A stretch of 64,000 nucleotides of DNA from Streptomyces sp. TSRI0107. GTDB taxonomy: Bacteria; Actinomycetota; Actinomycetes; Streptomycetales; Streptomycetaceae. The DNA is taken from assembly GCF_001905845.1 (NCBI RefSeq), contig NZ_LIVZ01000001.1, positions 434,001 through 498,000 of the forward strand, given 5' to 3'. The translations under genes and the position numbers were made by a program. Shown here in pieces: positions 7,815 to 16,932 of this stretch. The notes beneath the pieces are model-generated. The model was given only the letters and a program-made list of their open reading frames with translations, was not told the DNA's origin and did not search any database. The first letter of the stretch is position 1; every line of letters starts with the position of its first letter.

Positions 7815-9194
7815 TCAGTCCCGGGCGCGCGCCCGCTGCCAGGCGTAGCCGACGACCGCCAGGACCAGCGTCATCGCGCCCGTCGAGTACAGCTGCACCC
7901 GGGTGTCCGGCTCCCGTGCCATCAGCACGAAGATCGCCGCCATGCCGGCCAGCGCCACCCACGTCAGCACGGGGAACGCCCACATCCGCACGACCAGCTT
8001 CTCCGGCGCCTCACGCTCCACCCGGCGGCGCAGCCGCAGCTGGGAGACCGCGATGAAGATCCAGACGACCAGGATCACCGCGCCGATCATGTTCAGCAGC
8101 CAGGTGAAGACGTCGTCCGGCCGCCAGTAGCTGAGCAGGACGCACAGGAACCCGAACACGCTGGACGCCAGCACCGCGATCCGCGGCACCCCGCCCGACA
8201 CCCGGCCCAGCGCCTTCGGGCCCTGCCCGCGCTCCACCAGCGAGTAGGCGATGCGCGAGGCGCCGTAGATGTTGGCGTTCATCGCGGACAGCAGCGCGAC
8301 CAGCACGACCACGTTCATCAGCTGGCCCGCGCCGGGGATGCCGAGGTGGTCGAGGGTGGCGACGTACGGGCCCTTCTCGACGACCTCCTTCGAGTCCCAC
8401 GGCACCAGCGTCACCACGACCGCCATCGAGCCGACGTAGAACAGGGCGATACGCCACATCGCGGTGCGCACCGCGCTCGCCACACCCCGCACCGGGTCCT
8501 CGGACTCGGCCGCCGCGATGGTGACCGTCTCCAGGCCGCCGTACGCGAACACCGAGGCGAGCAGGCCGATGACCAGGCCCTCACCGCCGCCCGGCATGAA
8601 GTCGGAGAGGTTGCTGGTGCCCGGCGCGTCCGTGCCCGGCAGCACGCCCAGGATGGCGAGCACGCCCAGCACCAGGAACAGCGAGATCGCCAGCACCTTC
8701 AGCGCCGCGAACCAGAACTCGAACTCGCCGAAGTTCTTCACCGCCGCCAGGTTCGTCGCGCAGAAGACGACCATGAACAGCGCCACCCACGCCCACTCGG
8801 GCGTCCCCGGCAGCCAGCCGCTGACGATCTTCGCGGCGCCGATGCCCTCCAGGCCGACCGCCGTGCACAGCAGCACCCAGAACGCCCAGCCGGCGGTGAA
8901 GCCGGCCCACGGGCCGATCGCCCGCTCGGCGTGCGCGGAGAAGGATCCCGACGACGGGTACGCCGCCGACATCTCGCCCAGCATCCGCATCACCAGCATC
9001 ACCAGGAGGCCGGAGAGGACGTAGGCGATGATGATCGAGGGTCCCGCGGCGGCGATGCCCGCGCCGGAGCCGACGAACAGCCCCGCGCCGATCACGCCGC
9101 CGAGGGCGATCATCGAGAGGTGGCGCTGCTTCAGGCCGTGGGAGAGGGAGGCGTCCGCCTGCGGCGAAGTCTCCTGCGTGCTGGTGCTGGGCAT
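7815..9194 (-). CDS. Amino-acid permease (APC superfamily, AAT family)
   Basis: 459 aa from the ATG at 9194; a start 17 codons further upstream is possible but lies outside the conserved part. About twelve membrane helices. The first, with GGVIGAGLFVGSGAG, carries the GxG substrate-binding motif of APC transporters, and MRMLGEMSAAYPSSGSFS is the conserved consensus amphipathic region. It likely imports an amino acid (or gamma-aminobutyrate-type substrate) with protons. It is clearly paralogous to the permease at 13911-15383. It is a single-gene unit. Confidence 0.88.
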   Translation of the reverse strand: MPSTSTQETSPQADASLSHGLKQRHLSMIALGGVIGAGLFVGSGAGIAAAGPSIIIAYVLSGLLVMLVMRMLGEMSAAYPSSGSFSAHAERAIGPWAGFTAGWAFWVLLCTAVGLEGIGAAKIVSGWLPGTPEWAWVALFMVVFCATNLAAVKNFGEFEFWFAALKVLAISLFLVLGVLAILGVLPGTDAPGTSNLSDFMPGGGEGLVIGLLASVFAYGGLETVTIAAAESEDPVRGVASAVRTAMWRIALFYVGSMAVVVTLVPWDSKEVVEKGPYVATLDHLGIPGAGQLMNVVVLVALLSAMNANIYGASRIAYSLVERGQGPKALGRVSGGVPRIAVLASSVFGFLCVLLSYWRPDDVFTWLLNMIGAVILVVWIFIAVSQLRLRRRVEREAPEKLVVRMWAFPVLTWVALAGMAAIFVLMAREPDTRVQLYSTGAMTLVLAVVGYAWQRARARD

Positions 9195-9553
9195 GGGCGC
9201 GGCTCGTCCGTCCAGGGGTGCGGGGACAGGGTAAAAAACGCCCACAGTCTGGGCGGCGGTGCCGAACGAGGGATACCGCCGTTCACTATGCGGACGCGCG
9301 AACTACGGAGTGTACGGCCCCCGTCACATCGACGGGTTGGCGGAACCCTACAGCCGACCCTTCCCAGGCGCACGTGAGATATACGTCCTCACCTCAGTGA
9401 CGGGTATCACGCCAAGATAGGTGTCATCCGCACTCTTTGTGAGCATCCCACCACACTCGCGCTCCAGCCTTTGTCGAGCCGTAACGGTGATCCGCTCAGG
9501 TGCCCTGGGTTAGCGTCACCAGGTCCCGTACCGCCCTCATCCGCGGAGTCCCC
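9195..9553. other. Intergenic region between divergent permease and bioY genes
   Basis: About 360 bp with no convincing coding frame. It must hold the promoters for the minus-strand permease and for bioY. A TTAGCGT sequence at about 9509-9516 resembles a -10 element for bioY, but no good -35 is seen, and no recognisable biotin-regulator box or riboswitch fold was found. Confidence 0.4.
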
Positions 9554-10138
9554 ATGAGCACCGCCACCGCCACGTCCCCCGCCCGCCCGGGGCAGGTCCT
9601 CGCCGACCTCCTCCCGGCCTCCCGCGTCCGCGACATCGCCCTCGTGGCCGGCGGCGCCCTGCTCACCGGCCTCGCGGCCCAGATCTCCGTGCCCGTGCCC
9701 GGCTCCCCGGTGCCGGTGACCGGCCAGACCTTCGCCGCGCTGCTCGTCGGCACCGCCCTCGGCGCCGGCCGCGGCTTCCTCTCCCTCGCCCTGTACGCCC
9801 TGGCCGGGCTCGCCGGTGTGCCGTGGTTCGCCGGCGGCTCCTCCGGCGTCATGCCCTCCTTCGGCTACATCGTCGGCATGATGCTCGCCGCGCTCGCCGT
9901 CGGCGCCCTCGCCCGCCGCGGCGCCGACCGCTCCCCGTGGCGCACGGCCGGCGCGATGCTGCTCGGCGAGGCGATCATCTACGCGGTCGGCGTGCCCTAC
10001 CTGGCACTGGCGGCGGACATGTCCGCCTCCGCCGCGATCGCGGCCGGCCTCACCCCGTTCCTGATCGGCGACGCCCTGAAGGCGGCCCTGGCGATGGGCG
10101 TGCTGCCCACCGCCTGGAAGCTCGTCGACAAGCGCTGA
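9554..10138 (+). CDS. bioY: BioY biotin transporter substrate-binding subunit
   Basis: 194 aa from the ATG at 9554 (the frame is open 18 codons upstream). A hydrophobic protein with about six helices and the BioY signature around SVPVPGSPVPVTGQTFAALLVGTALGAGRG and YIVGMM. BioY is the S component of the ECF-type vitamin transporter that captures biotin in the membrane; it works alone weakly or with a shared EcfAT module. No bioM/bioN genes are adjacent here, as is common in actinobacteria. It is followed at once by a convergent oxidoreductase gene. Confidence 0.92.
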   Translation: MSTATATSPARPGQVLADLLPASRVRDIALVAGGALLTGLAAQISVPVPGSPVPVTGQTFAALLVGTALGAGRGFLSLALYALAGLAGVPWFAGGSSGVMPSFGYIVGMMLAALAVGALARRGADRSPWRTAGAMLLGEAIIYAVGVPYLALAADMSASAAIAAGLTPFLIGDALKAALAMGVLPTAWKLVDKR

Positions 10139-10151
10139 CCGCGAGGTTCTC

Positions 10152-11459
10152 TCAGGCGGTACGGAAGAGGTTCGCCGGGTCGTGAAGCGACTTCAGCCCG
10201 GCGAGCCTCTTCCGCGTCCCGGCGTCGTACAGCCCCTCGGTCCGGTCCCCGGCCCCGAAGGCGAAGTTGACGGCCCGTCCCAGGGTGTCCGGCGCGAGCA
10301 GCGCGAACGCCGGGTCCAGCAGCGCGCGGGCCCGCTCCCGGTCGCCCGTCGTCAGCAGCCGCACCAGGAACCGCCCCTCGCGGAACGGCACCGCGTTCGG
10401 CGCGCTGCGCGCCAGCGCCCCGCCCAGATGGTTGACCTGTACGACCACCATGGCCTCCGCGTCCGGCCCGGTGCTCCGCAGTACCCGGCCCGCCCGCGCC
10501 ACGTCCAGCGAGCCCAGCACCGCGCTGTCGCCGTAGTAGGCGTGCGGGAAGTCCGGGTCGCTGTGGATGGTGTGGCTCTCGGCGTACGGCATCTCCCGCA
10601 GCGAGTCGGCCAGTACCGGCCCGATCTCCCGCAGCGGCGCCACCAGCCGCTCCCCGTCCGCGCCGGTGTACGCGACCCGTACGGACACCACGTACCGGCC
10701 TCGCAGATGCGGCGGCAGCGCGGGGATGTCCGGATACGGCACGGCCGCGAAGGACGACGTCAGTTCGTCCGGCACGGTCCGCGTCCACGCCTCGTACGCC
10801 GCCAGCACGGCCGCCGGATCCACGCGCCGCCCGTCGAAGGCGAGCGAACCGCCGTACAGCCGGGCCACCGGGACCAGCCCGGTCTCAAGACCGGTGACGA
10901 CCCCGAGCCCGTGCCCGCCGCCCAGCAGCCCCCAGTACAGCTCCGAGTCCCGGGTCAGCCCGCGGTGCAGCCGCCCGTCGGCGGTGACGACGTCGAGGGA
11001 GCGGACGTGGTCGGCGGCGTAGCCGAACTCCCGGGCGAGGATGCCGAGTCCGCCGCCCAGGGTGTAGCCGACGGCCCCGACGGACGGCGCCGAGCCGTTC
11101 AGCGGCGCCAGCCCGTGGCGGGCGGCGGCCGCCACCACCTCGCCCCAGCGGACGCCCGCCTGCACGCGGGCCGTGCGGGCGACCGGGTCGACGGTGACGC
11201 GGTCCATGCGCCGCGTGGTGACGAGGACCCCGTCCTCGACGGTGCCGGGCACGCCGTGGCCGGTCGCCTGGACGGCGAGCGGCAGGTCCCGCTCGGCCGC
11301 GTACCGCACGGCGGCCGCCACGTCCCCGGCCGAGGAAGCGCCGACGACGACGGCGGGCCGCCGTACGAACCCGGTCTGGAAACCGGCGGTCTCCTCCGCG
11401 TAACCGGCGTCACCGGGGCGGAGGACGAGCAGATCTGCGGTGCTGTTCGGGAGGCTCAT
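10152..11459 (-). CDS. FAD-binding oxidoreductase, berberine-bridge/PCMH type
   Basis: 435 aa from the ATG at 11459; ten more codons are open upstream. The FAD-binding PCMH domain is seen in RRPAVVVGASSAGDVAAAVRYA, AVQATGHGVPG and VGYTLGGGLGILAREFGYAADHVRSLDVVTADG. The His in ATGHG matches the covalent FAD-linking histidine; the second linking Cys of bicovalent enzymes is not seen. The C-terminal DPANLFR motif is the usual BBE ending. No secretion signal. Substrate unknown. It converges on bioY with only 13 bp between the two stop codons. Confidence 0.85.
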   Translation of the reverse strand: MSLPNSTADLLVLRPGDAGYAEETAGFQTGFVRRPAVVVGASSAGDVAAAVRYAAERDLPLAVQATGHGVPGTVEDGVLVTTRRMDRVTVDPVARTARVQAGVRWGEVVAAAARHGLAPLNGSAPSVGAVGYTLGGGLGILAREFGYAADHVRSLDVVTADGRLHRGLTRDSELYWGLLGGGHGLGVVTGLETGLVPVARLYGGSLAFDGRRVDPAAVLAAYEAWTRTVPDELTSSFAAVPYPDIPALPPHLRGRYVVSVRVAYTGADGERLVAPLREIGPVLADSLREMPYAESHTIHSDPDFPHAYYGDSAVLGSLDVARAGRVLRSTGPDAEAMVVVQVNHLGGALARSAPNAVPFREGRFLVRLLTTGDRERARALLDPAFALLAPDTLGRAVNFAFGAGDRTEGLYDAGTRKRLAGLKSLHDPANLFRTA

Positions 11460-11521
11460 GGCGGCGAGGATGGCGCCATAACCTGACAAGCGCCGTCAGG
11501 TTTTCCCAGTCCGCTCCGGAA

Positions 11522-12241
11522 TCAACTCCCGGTCGGCCGCCGCCGGGTCCACCACACCCCGGCCGCGCCTGCCGCGACCAGCGCCGCCCCTGCCGCGCCC
11601 AGCGGTACCAGCGCCTCCCGTGCGACGCCGGTCCTCGGCAGTTCGTCGCCGCCCGGCGCCACCGGCTGGTTGTCGGTGCCGAGCAGCAGGGGAGTGGCCG
11701 GGGCGTCCGGCGACGGGTTCACCGTGCCGAAGGGCACCGGGCCCTGCTGCCAGAACGTGGTGCCCCCGTCGGCGGACTGCACCGGCAGGCAGATCTTCCC
11801 CTCCTTGCCGAGGTCGTAGGTGGCGTCGACGTCGTACGACCGTGACTTCCCGGCACCGAGTGCGCCGACGGCGCAGCTGTAACCGCTGTTCGAACCCTCC
11901 GGCAGATCCGTCTCCGGAATCTCCGTGCAGCCCTTCACTTCATTGATCCGAAGTCCGTCGAATCCGACGACCAAGAGCCGGATGTCGCCGCTTTCCTTGG
12001 TTCCTCCGTTCTTTACCGTCGCGGTGATCGCCGTCTTTTTCGAACTGTTGTCGACGGAGATCCGCTCGGGCAGCAGCGTCGTCAGTTCGACGCCCGCCGG
12101 AGCCTGTTCGACGGCCTTTCCCCCTTCGCTGCTGCCAGGTCCCTCGTCCTTCGCGCCGGCGGCGGTGGAAAGGATCACCACCGCCGAGAAAGATGCCGCG
12201 ACCAGCGATCCCGCGATGGCCGCCCTACGGCGAGAACTCAT
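11522..12241 (-). CDS. LPXTG-type cell-wall-anchored surface protein
   Basis: 239 aa from the ATG at 12241. Residues 1-30 are a signal peptide (MSSRRRAAIAG, hydrophobic core, cleavage near AGAKD). The body (about 40-195) has no family I recognise; its two Cys pairs (CTEIPETD, YSCAVG, ICLPVQ) hint at disulfides. The C-terminus is a full sorting signal: LPRTG at about residues 201-205, a roughly 20-residue hydrophobic helix and an RRR tail, so a sortase should link it to peptidoglycan. No sortase gene is visible in this window. It is divergent from a Ser/Thr kinase, which may share its promoter region. Its codon use and GC are slightly lower in the N-terminal half than in neighbours. Confidence 0.8.
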   Translation of the reverse strand: MSSRRRAAIAGSLVAASFSAVVILSTAAGAKDEGPGSSEGGKAVEQAPAGVELTTLLPERISVDNSSKKTAITATVKNGGTKESGDIRLLVVGFDGLRINEVKGCTEIPETDLPEGSNSGYSCAVGALGAGKSRSYDVDATYDLGKEGKICLPVQSADGGTTFWQQGPVPFGTVNPSPDAPATPLLLGTDNQPVAPGGDELPRTGVAREALVPLGAAGAALVAAGAAGVWWTRRRPTGS

Positions 12242-12362
12242 GTCCGTCCCCCTCGTCCCCCTTGGCTGCGCCTGAATTCGCAGCACTTGAAGAGGTACCA
12301 CAAGATTTCGCCCCACTATGCTGGTACGGCGCGAAGTGGGGCCATTATGGGGGTGCAGCGAA

Positions 12363-13847
12363 TTGCCGGGATCTTCGGGGCTGTTGGTGGCGGAGCGCTA
12401 TCGGCTGGTCGAAAGCATAGGCCAGGGAGGAATGGGGCGGGTGTGGCGAGCCGCCGACGAAATACTCGACCGGGAAGTCGCCGTCAAGGAGATGCGGATA
12501 GACGGTCTCGACGCGGAGGACGCCCGCACCCGCCGCGAACGCGTCCTGCGCGAGGCACGGGCCACCGCCCGCCTCGACCACCCCAACGTCGTACGCGTCT
12601 ACGACGTGGTCGACGAGGGCGAACGCCTGTGGATCGTCATGGAGTTGATCCCCGGCCGCTCCCTGGAGCAGATCATGACCGAGCAGGGCCCGCTCAGCCC
12701 GCGCGAGACCGCCCGCATCGGTCTCGGTCTGGTCGCCGCCCTGCGCGAGGTGCACGCCCGGGGCGTCCTGCACCGGGACATCAAACCGGGCAACGTGCTG
12801 GCCGGACCGGACGGCCGACGCGTCGTGCTCACCGACTTCGGCATCGCCGCCATCCAGGACGCCAAGGCGCTCACCATGGTCGGCATGCTGGTCGGCTCAC
12901 CCGACTACATGGCCCCCGAGCGGGTGTCGGGCCGCCCCCAGGGCCCGCCGTCCGACCTGTGGTCCCTCGGCGCCACCCTCTGCGCGGCCCTCGCCGGGCA
13001 CTCCCCGTTCTCCCGCGACACCACCCTCGCCACCCTGCACGCCGTCCTCTACGAGGAACCGCGGCTGCCGCACTCCGCGGGCCCGCTGTCCGACGTGCTG
13101 TCCGCCCTCCTCGCCAAGGACCCGGCGGCCCGCCCCGATCCGGCGGCCGTGGAGGCGGCCCTGCACCCCGTCGCCTTCCCCGCGCCGACGCCGACCCTCG
13201 AACCGACCCCGGTCCTCATCCGCCCCCCGGACCCGCGGCCCGCGACAGGCCGCCCCCGTCTCCAGGTGTTCCTGGCCGCGGCCGGCGTCCTCACCGCCGC
13301 CGCCCTGACCGCGATCGTCCTCACCGCCACCTCCGGCACCCCGGACCCCGGCGACGACCGGGCGGCCGGGTCGCCGGCCACCGGCGCGCACCCCACGGTC
13401 GAGGGAACCTCCCGGCCGCCGGGCCTCCCGCCGGGCGCCCGCAGGGAGGCGGGCGGATTCGCCTGGGCACCTCCGGAGGGCTGGCGCCGGGACGTGAAGA
13501 CGGCGGCCGAGATCCACTACACCTCTCCGGACGGCACCCAGGAACTCGTCGCCAAGTCCGCCCTGGCCCGCGGCGACCTGATGGAGACGTGGCGCACCTC
13601 CGAACAGAACGCCCACCAAGGGCGCGACTACCGCAAGATCCGGCTGGAGGAGACGGAGTTCCGCGGCCATCCGGCGGTGGTCTGGGAGTACGCCTTCACC
13701 CTCGGCGGCGTCGACTGGCACGCCCGGCTGCTCGGCTTCACCGCGAAGGGGAAGTCGTACCAGATCAACACCTGGTACCGGCCGCGCACGGAGGCGGCGG
13801 CGCTGCGGGTCTACGACGACGTGAAGCAGGGCTTCACGGTGCTGTGA
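12363..13847 (+). CDS. Membrane-anchored Ser/Thr protein kinase (Hanks type)
   Basis: 494 aa from a TTG at 12363 placed 9 bp after GGGGG; an in-frame ATG at 12318 would add 15 atypical residues, so the start is uncertain. Kinase domain: glycine loop IGQGGMGRVW, Lys in VAVKEM, catalytic VLHRDIKPGNVL, TDFGIA and DYMAPERV. A single membrane helix (QVFLAAAGVLTAAALTAIVL, around residue 300) is followed by an outside domain of about 160 residues with no PASTA repeats. The outside part (FAWAPPEGWRRD...FRGHPAVVWEYAF) resembles a small ligand-binding or lipoprotein-like fold. It probably senses an envelope signal; its substrates are unknown. Confidence 0.88.
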   Translation: MPGSSGLLVAERYRLVESIGQGGMGRVWRAADEILDREVAVKEMRIDGLDAEDARTRRERVLREARATARLDHPNVVRVYDVVDEGERLWIVMELIPGRSLEQIMTEQGPLSPRETARIGLGLVAALREVHARGVLHRDIKPGNVLAGPDGRRVVLTDFGIAAIQDAKALTMVGMLVGSPDYMAPERVSGRPQGPPSDLWSLGATLCAALAGHSPFSRDTTLATLHAVLYEEPRLPHSAGPLSDVLSALLAKDPAARPDPAAVEAALHPVAFPAPTPTLEPTPVLIRPPDPRPATGRPRLQVFLAAAGVLTAAALTAIVLTATSGTPDPGDDRAAGSPATGAHPTVEGTSRPPGLPPGARREAGGFAWAPPEGWRRDVKTAAEIHYTSPDGTQELVAKSALARGDLMETWRTSEQNAHQGRDYRKIRLEETEFRGHPAVVWEYAFTLGGVDWHARLLGFTAKGKSYQINTWYRPRTEAAALRVYDDVKQGFTVL

Positions 13848-13856
13848 GACACGCGA

Positions 13857-13888
13857 GGGGCCCCGCGGCCTTGCGGCCGCGGGGCCCC
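13857..13888. terminator. Hairpin terminator between convergent kinase and permease genes
   Basis: Perfect 14-bp inverted repeat (GGGGCCCCGCGGCC and its complement) around a TTGC loop, lying 10 bp after the kinase stop and 22 bp before the permease stop on the other strand. It has no T-tract, which is usual for Streptomyces terminators. Confidence 0.75.
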
Positions 13889-13910
13889 GGAAGTGTCGGG
13901 CGACCGGAGG

Positions 13911-15383
13911 TCAGTCGGCCGTGACCGCCTCCTGCTCCCGCCGCTCCTCGCCGGCGCCGAGCTTCTGCCGGACGAAGGCGATGGCCAGCACCACGGCCGC
14001 CACCAGCAGCGACAGCAGCACGGTCTTGCGTCCGTCGTGCTCGGTGTCGGTGAGCATGTAGCCGAGGACGAAGACGATCAGCGCGGCGGCCGCCCAGGTC
14101 AGGTACGGGTACAGCCACATCTTCACGACCAGCTTCTCCGGCGCCTCGGCCTGGATGATCTTCCGCATGCGCAGCTGCGAGAAGCAGATGACGAGCCAGA
14201 CGAACAGCGCGACCGCACCGCTGGAGTTGACCAGGAAGAGGAAGACGGAGTCCGGGAACTTGTAGTTGAAGAACACCGCCACGAACCCGAAGACGACGGA
14301 CACCAGGATCGCGGTCCGCGGCACACCGCGGCTCGTGGTCTTCGCGAACGCCTTCGGCGCGTCACCGCGCTGGCCGAGCGAGAAGGCCATCCGGGAGGCC
14401 GTGTACAGGCCCGAGTTGAGACAGGACAGCACCGAGGTCAGCACGATGAAGTTCATGATCTGACCGGCGTGCGCGATGCCGAGCGAGTCGAGGGCGGCCA
14501 CGTAGGAGCCCTTGTCCGCGATGGCCTTGGAGTCCCAGGGCAGCAGCGAGACGACGACGAGGATCGAGCCCAGGTAGAAGACGCCGATACGCCAGATGAT
14601 GCTGTTGGTGGACTTGGTGACGGCCCGCTGCGGGTCCTCGGACTCACCGGCCGCGAGGGTGGCGATCTCGCTGCCCATGAAGGAGAAGACGACCAGCAGG
14701 ACACCGGTCAGGATCGCTCCCGGCCCGTTGGGCAGGAAGCCGCCGTGCTCGGTGAGGTTGGACAGTCCGGCCTGCTCGCTGTCGACGCCGGGCAGCACCC
14801 CGAAGACGGCGAGACCGCCGACCACGATGAACGCGGCGATGGCGACGACCTTGATGCCGGCGAACCAGAACTCGAACTCGCCGTAGGAGCCGACGGAGAC
14901 CAGGTTGGTGCCGGTCAGCACCACCATCACGATGAGGGCCCAGGCCCACTGCGGTACGGAGGGGATCCAGCCCTCCAGGATCACGGCACCGGCGGTCGCC
15001 TCGACCGCGAGCACCACGACCCAGAAGAACCAGTAGAGCCAGCCGATGGAGAACCCGGCCCAGCGGCCGAGGGCGCGGTCGGCGTGCGCGGAGAACGAGC
15101 CGGAGGTCGGGTTGGCGGCCGACATCTCGCCGAGCATGCGCATCACCAGCACCACGAGCGTGCCGACGAGCGCGTACGACAGGAGGATGCCCGGACCGGC
15201 GGTGGCGATACCGGAGGAGGACCCCACGAAGAGTCCGGCGCCGATGACGCCGCCGATGGCGATCATGGACAGATGGCGGTTCTTGAGCCCTGCGTGAAGC
15301 CCGCCACCGGAACCGGGATCGCCGGGTCCTCCGGGGCCTTCGTGGCCGTTTTCGGCCTTCGTCAGGGTCGGCTGCGAAGTCAT
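13911..15383 (-). CDS. Amino-acid permease (APC superfamily), second paralogue
   Basis: 490 aa from the ATG at 15383, with an AAAGGAAT ribosome site just upstream. It has an extended Gly/Pro-rich cytoplasmic N-terminus (about 30 residues) before IAIGGVIGAGLFVGSSSG. The twelve-helix pattern and conserved stretch MRMLGEMSAANPTSGSFS match the permease at 7815-9194 closely, so they are paralogues with probably different substrates (GABA or basic/aromatic amino acids are typical). A much longer open frame upstream is a shadow across the neighbouring genes. The promoter spacer carries a direct repeat at 15419-15437. Confidence 0.88.
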   Translation of the reverse strand: MTSQPTLTKAENGHEGPGGPGDPGSGGGLHAGLKNRHLSMIAIGGVIGAGLFVGSSSGIATAGPGILLSYALVGTLVVLVMRMLGEMSAANPTSGSFSAHADRALGRWAGFSIGWLYWFFWVVVLAVEATAGAVILEGWIPSVPQWAWALIVMVVLTGTNLVSVGSYGEFEFWFAGIKVVAIAAFIVVGGLAVFGVLPGVDSEQAGLSNLTEHGGFLPNGPGAILTGVLLVVFSFMGSEIATLAAGESEDPQRAVTKSTNSIIWRIGVFYLGSILVVVSLLPWDSKAIADKGSYVAALDSLGIAHAGQIMNFIVLTSVLSCLNSGLYTASRMAFSLGQRGDAPKAFAKTTSRGVPRTAILVSVVFGFVAVFFNYKFPDSVFLFLVNSSGAVALFVWLVICFSQLRMRKIIQAEAPEKLVVKMWLYPYLTWAAAALIVFVLGYMLTDTEHDGRKTVLLSLLVAAVVLAIAFVRQKLGAGEERREQEAVTAD

Positions 15384-15418
15384 GGGACGGATTCCTTTGC
15401 GCCGGATGATCAGATTCC

Positions 15419-15437
15419 CGTACGAGCGGCGTACGAG
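15419..15437. promoter_or_regulatory. Direct repeat CGTACGAG in the permease promoter region
   Basis: CGTACGAG occurs at 15419 and 15430, an 11-bp period (one helical turn), in the leader region 36-54 bp upstream of the permease start. This spacing suggests a regulator binding one DNA face. No regulator is identified. Confidence 0.3.
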
Positions 15438-15587
15438 TCGGACCAGTGAATCCGAGGCGAAGGAATTCTTGAACCTTTGATTCCGGATCGTTACTTGAGG
15501 TTTTCCTGAGGTTTCGTGGCGGGGCTCACATTTCTCGGCGCCACACCCGGGCCTGCCGACCCGCAACACGCATGTCACACTCATCCC

Positions 15588-16076
15588 ATGCGCGTGTATC
15601 TCGGCTCGGACCATGCCGGCTTCGAACTCAAGAACCACCTCGTCGAATGGCTCAAGGCGGCGGGGCACGAGCCCGTCGACTGCGGCCCGCACATCTACGA
15701 CGCCCAGGACGACTACCCGCCCTTCTGCCTCCGCGCCGCCGAGCGCACCGCCGCCGACGCCGACGCCCTCGGCATCGTGATCGGCGGCTCCGGCAACGGC
15801 GAGCAGATCGCGGCCAACAAGGTCAAGGGCGTCCGGGCCGCGCTCGCCTGGAGCGAGGAGACCGCGGCGCTGGGCCGCCAGCACAACAACGCGAACGTGG
15901 TGGCCGTGGGCGCGCGCATGCACACCCAGGAGGAGGCGACCAAGTTCGTCGAGGTCTTCCTGGGCACCCCCTTCTCCGGTGACGAGCGTCACATCCGCCG
16001 TATCGACATGCTGGCGGATTACGAGACGACGGGCGACCTGCCGCCGATCCCGGCGCACCACCCGCAGCAGGACTGA
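15588..16076 (+). CDS. rpiB: Ribose-5-phosphate isomerase B
   Basis: 162 aa. It starts MRVYLGSDHAGFELKNHL, the RpiB/LacAB signature, and contains the active-site segment IVIGGSGNGEQIAANKVKGVRAAL and NANVVAVGARMH. It interconverts ribose-5-phosphate and ribulose-5-phosphate in the pentose-phosphate pathway. The ATG lies 6 bp after a CACACT sequence that could be a -10 element, so the mRNA may be leaderless; the frame is open upstream but the conserved N-terminus starts here. It is followed after 36 bp by the DNA glycosylase gene. Confidence 0.93.
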   Translation: MRVYLGSDHAGFELKNHLVEWLKAAGHEPVDCGPHIYDAQDDYPPFCLRAAERTAADADALGIVIGGSGNGEQIAANKVKGVRAALAWSEETAALGRQHNNANVVAVGARMHTQEEATKFVEVFLGTPFSGDERHIRRIDMLADYETTGDLPPIPAHHPQQD

Positions 16077-16112
16077 CGCTGCCCCCCGGGGGGCTGGAAG
16101 GAAACAGGCACC

Positions 16113-16922
16113 GTGCCAGAGGGGCACACGATTCACCGGCTGGCGTCCGACTACGCCGCCCGCTTCTCCGGCACGGCCCCCCGGGTGACCAGCCCCCAGG
16201 GCAAGTTCTCGGACGCCGCCGACCTCCTGGACAAGTCGGTCCTCACCGCCACCGAGGCCCACGGCAAACACCTGTTCCTGCGCTTCCGTGACACCGACTG
16301 GGTCCACATCCACCTGGGCCTGTTCGGCAAGGTCACCTTCGGCGACGCCCCCGCCCCGCCGCCCACCGACACCGTCCGCCTGCGCCTCGCCGACGACACC
16401 TCCTACGCCGACCTGCGCGGGCCGACCGCCTGCGCGCTCATCACCCCCGACGAGAAGCGGGCGATACACGACCGGCTGGGCCCCGACCCGCTCCGCGACG
16501 ACGCCGACCCGGACGCCGTGTACCGGCGGATCTCCCGCAGCCGCACGACGATCGCCGCCCTGCTGATGGACCAGAAGGTCATCGCCGGAGTCGGCAACGT
16601 CTACCGCGCCGAGGTGCTCTTCCGGCACGGCATCGACCCCTACCGGGCGGGCAAGGACGTCACACCCGCCGAGTGGCGGGCGATCTGGGCCGACCTCGTC
16701 GAGCTGATGCGCGAGGGCGTGCGCAACAACCGCATCGACACCGTCCGCCCCGAGCACATGCCGGAGGCCATGGGCCGCCCGCCGCGCGTCGACGACCACG
16801 GCGGCGAGGTCTACGTCTATCGCCGGGCGAACCTGCCCTGCCACATCTGTGGCGGCGAGATCCGCACCGCCGGTCTCGCCGCCCGCAACCTCTTCTGGTG
16901 CCCCGCCTGCCAGCGCGCCTGA
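16113..16922 (+). CDS. Formamidopyrimidine-DNA glycosylase / endonuclease VIII family protein
   Basis: 269 aa from a GTG with a GGAAGGAAA ribosome site. The N-terminus after Met is PEGHTIHR: the Pro-Glu pair is the catalytic centre of the Fpg/Nei family. The middle has the helix-two-turn-helix region LLMDQKVIAGVGNVYRAEVLF, and the C-terminus a zinc finger CHIC...CPAC (residues 245-266). These bifunctional glycosylase/AP lyases remove oxidised bases in base-excision repair. MPEGH (rather than MPELP) places it nearer to the Nei branch (Nei2-like in actinobacteria). Confidence 0.9.
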   Translation: MPEGHTIHRLASDYAARFSGTAPRVTSPQGKFSDAADLLDKSVLTATEAHGKHLFLRFRDTDWVHIHLGLFGKVTFGDAPAPPPTDTVRLRLADDTSYADLRGPTACALITPDEKRAIHDRLGPDPLRDDADPDAVYRRISRSRTTIAALLMDQKVIAGVGNVYRAEVLFRHGIDPYRAGKDVTPAEWRAIWADLVELMREGVRNNRIDTVRPEHMPEAMGRPPRVDDHGGEVYVYRRANLPCHICGGEIRTAGLAARNLFWCPACQRA

Positions 16923-16932
16923 CCCGGCCGGC

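Noticed and set aside
9195-9553. Biotin-related riboswitch or operator before bioY
   Set aside because: No inverted repeat of known biotin-regulator form and no conserved RNA fold could be recognised.
12318-12362. ATG at 12318 as the kinase start
   Set aside because: It has no ribosome site and adds residues unlike kinase N-termini; kept only as an alternative to the TTG at 12363.
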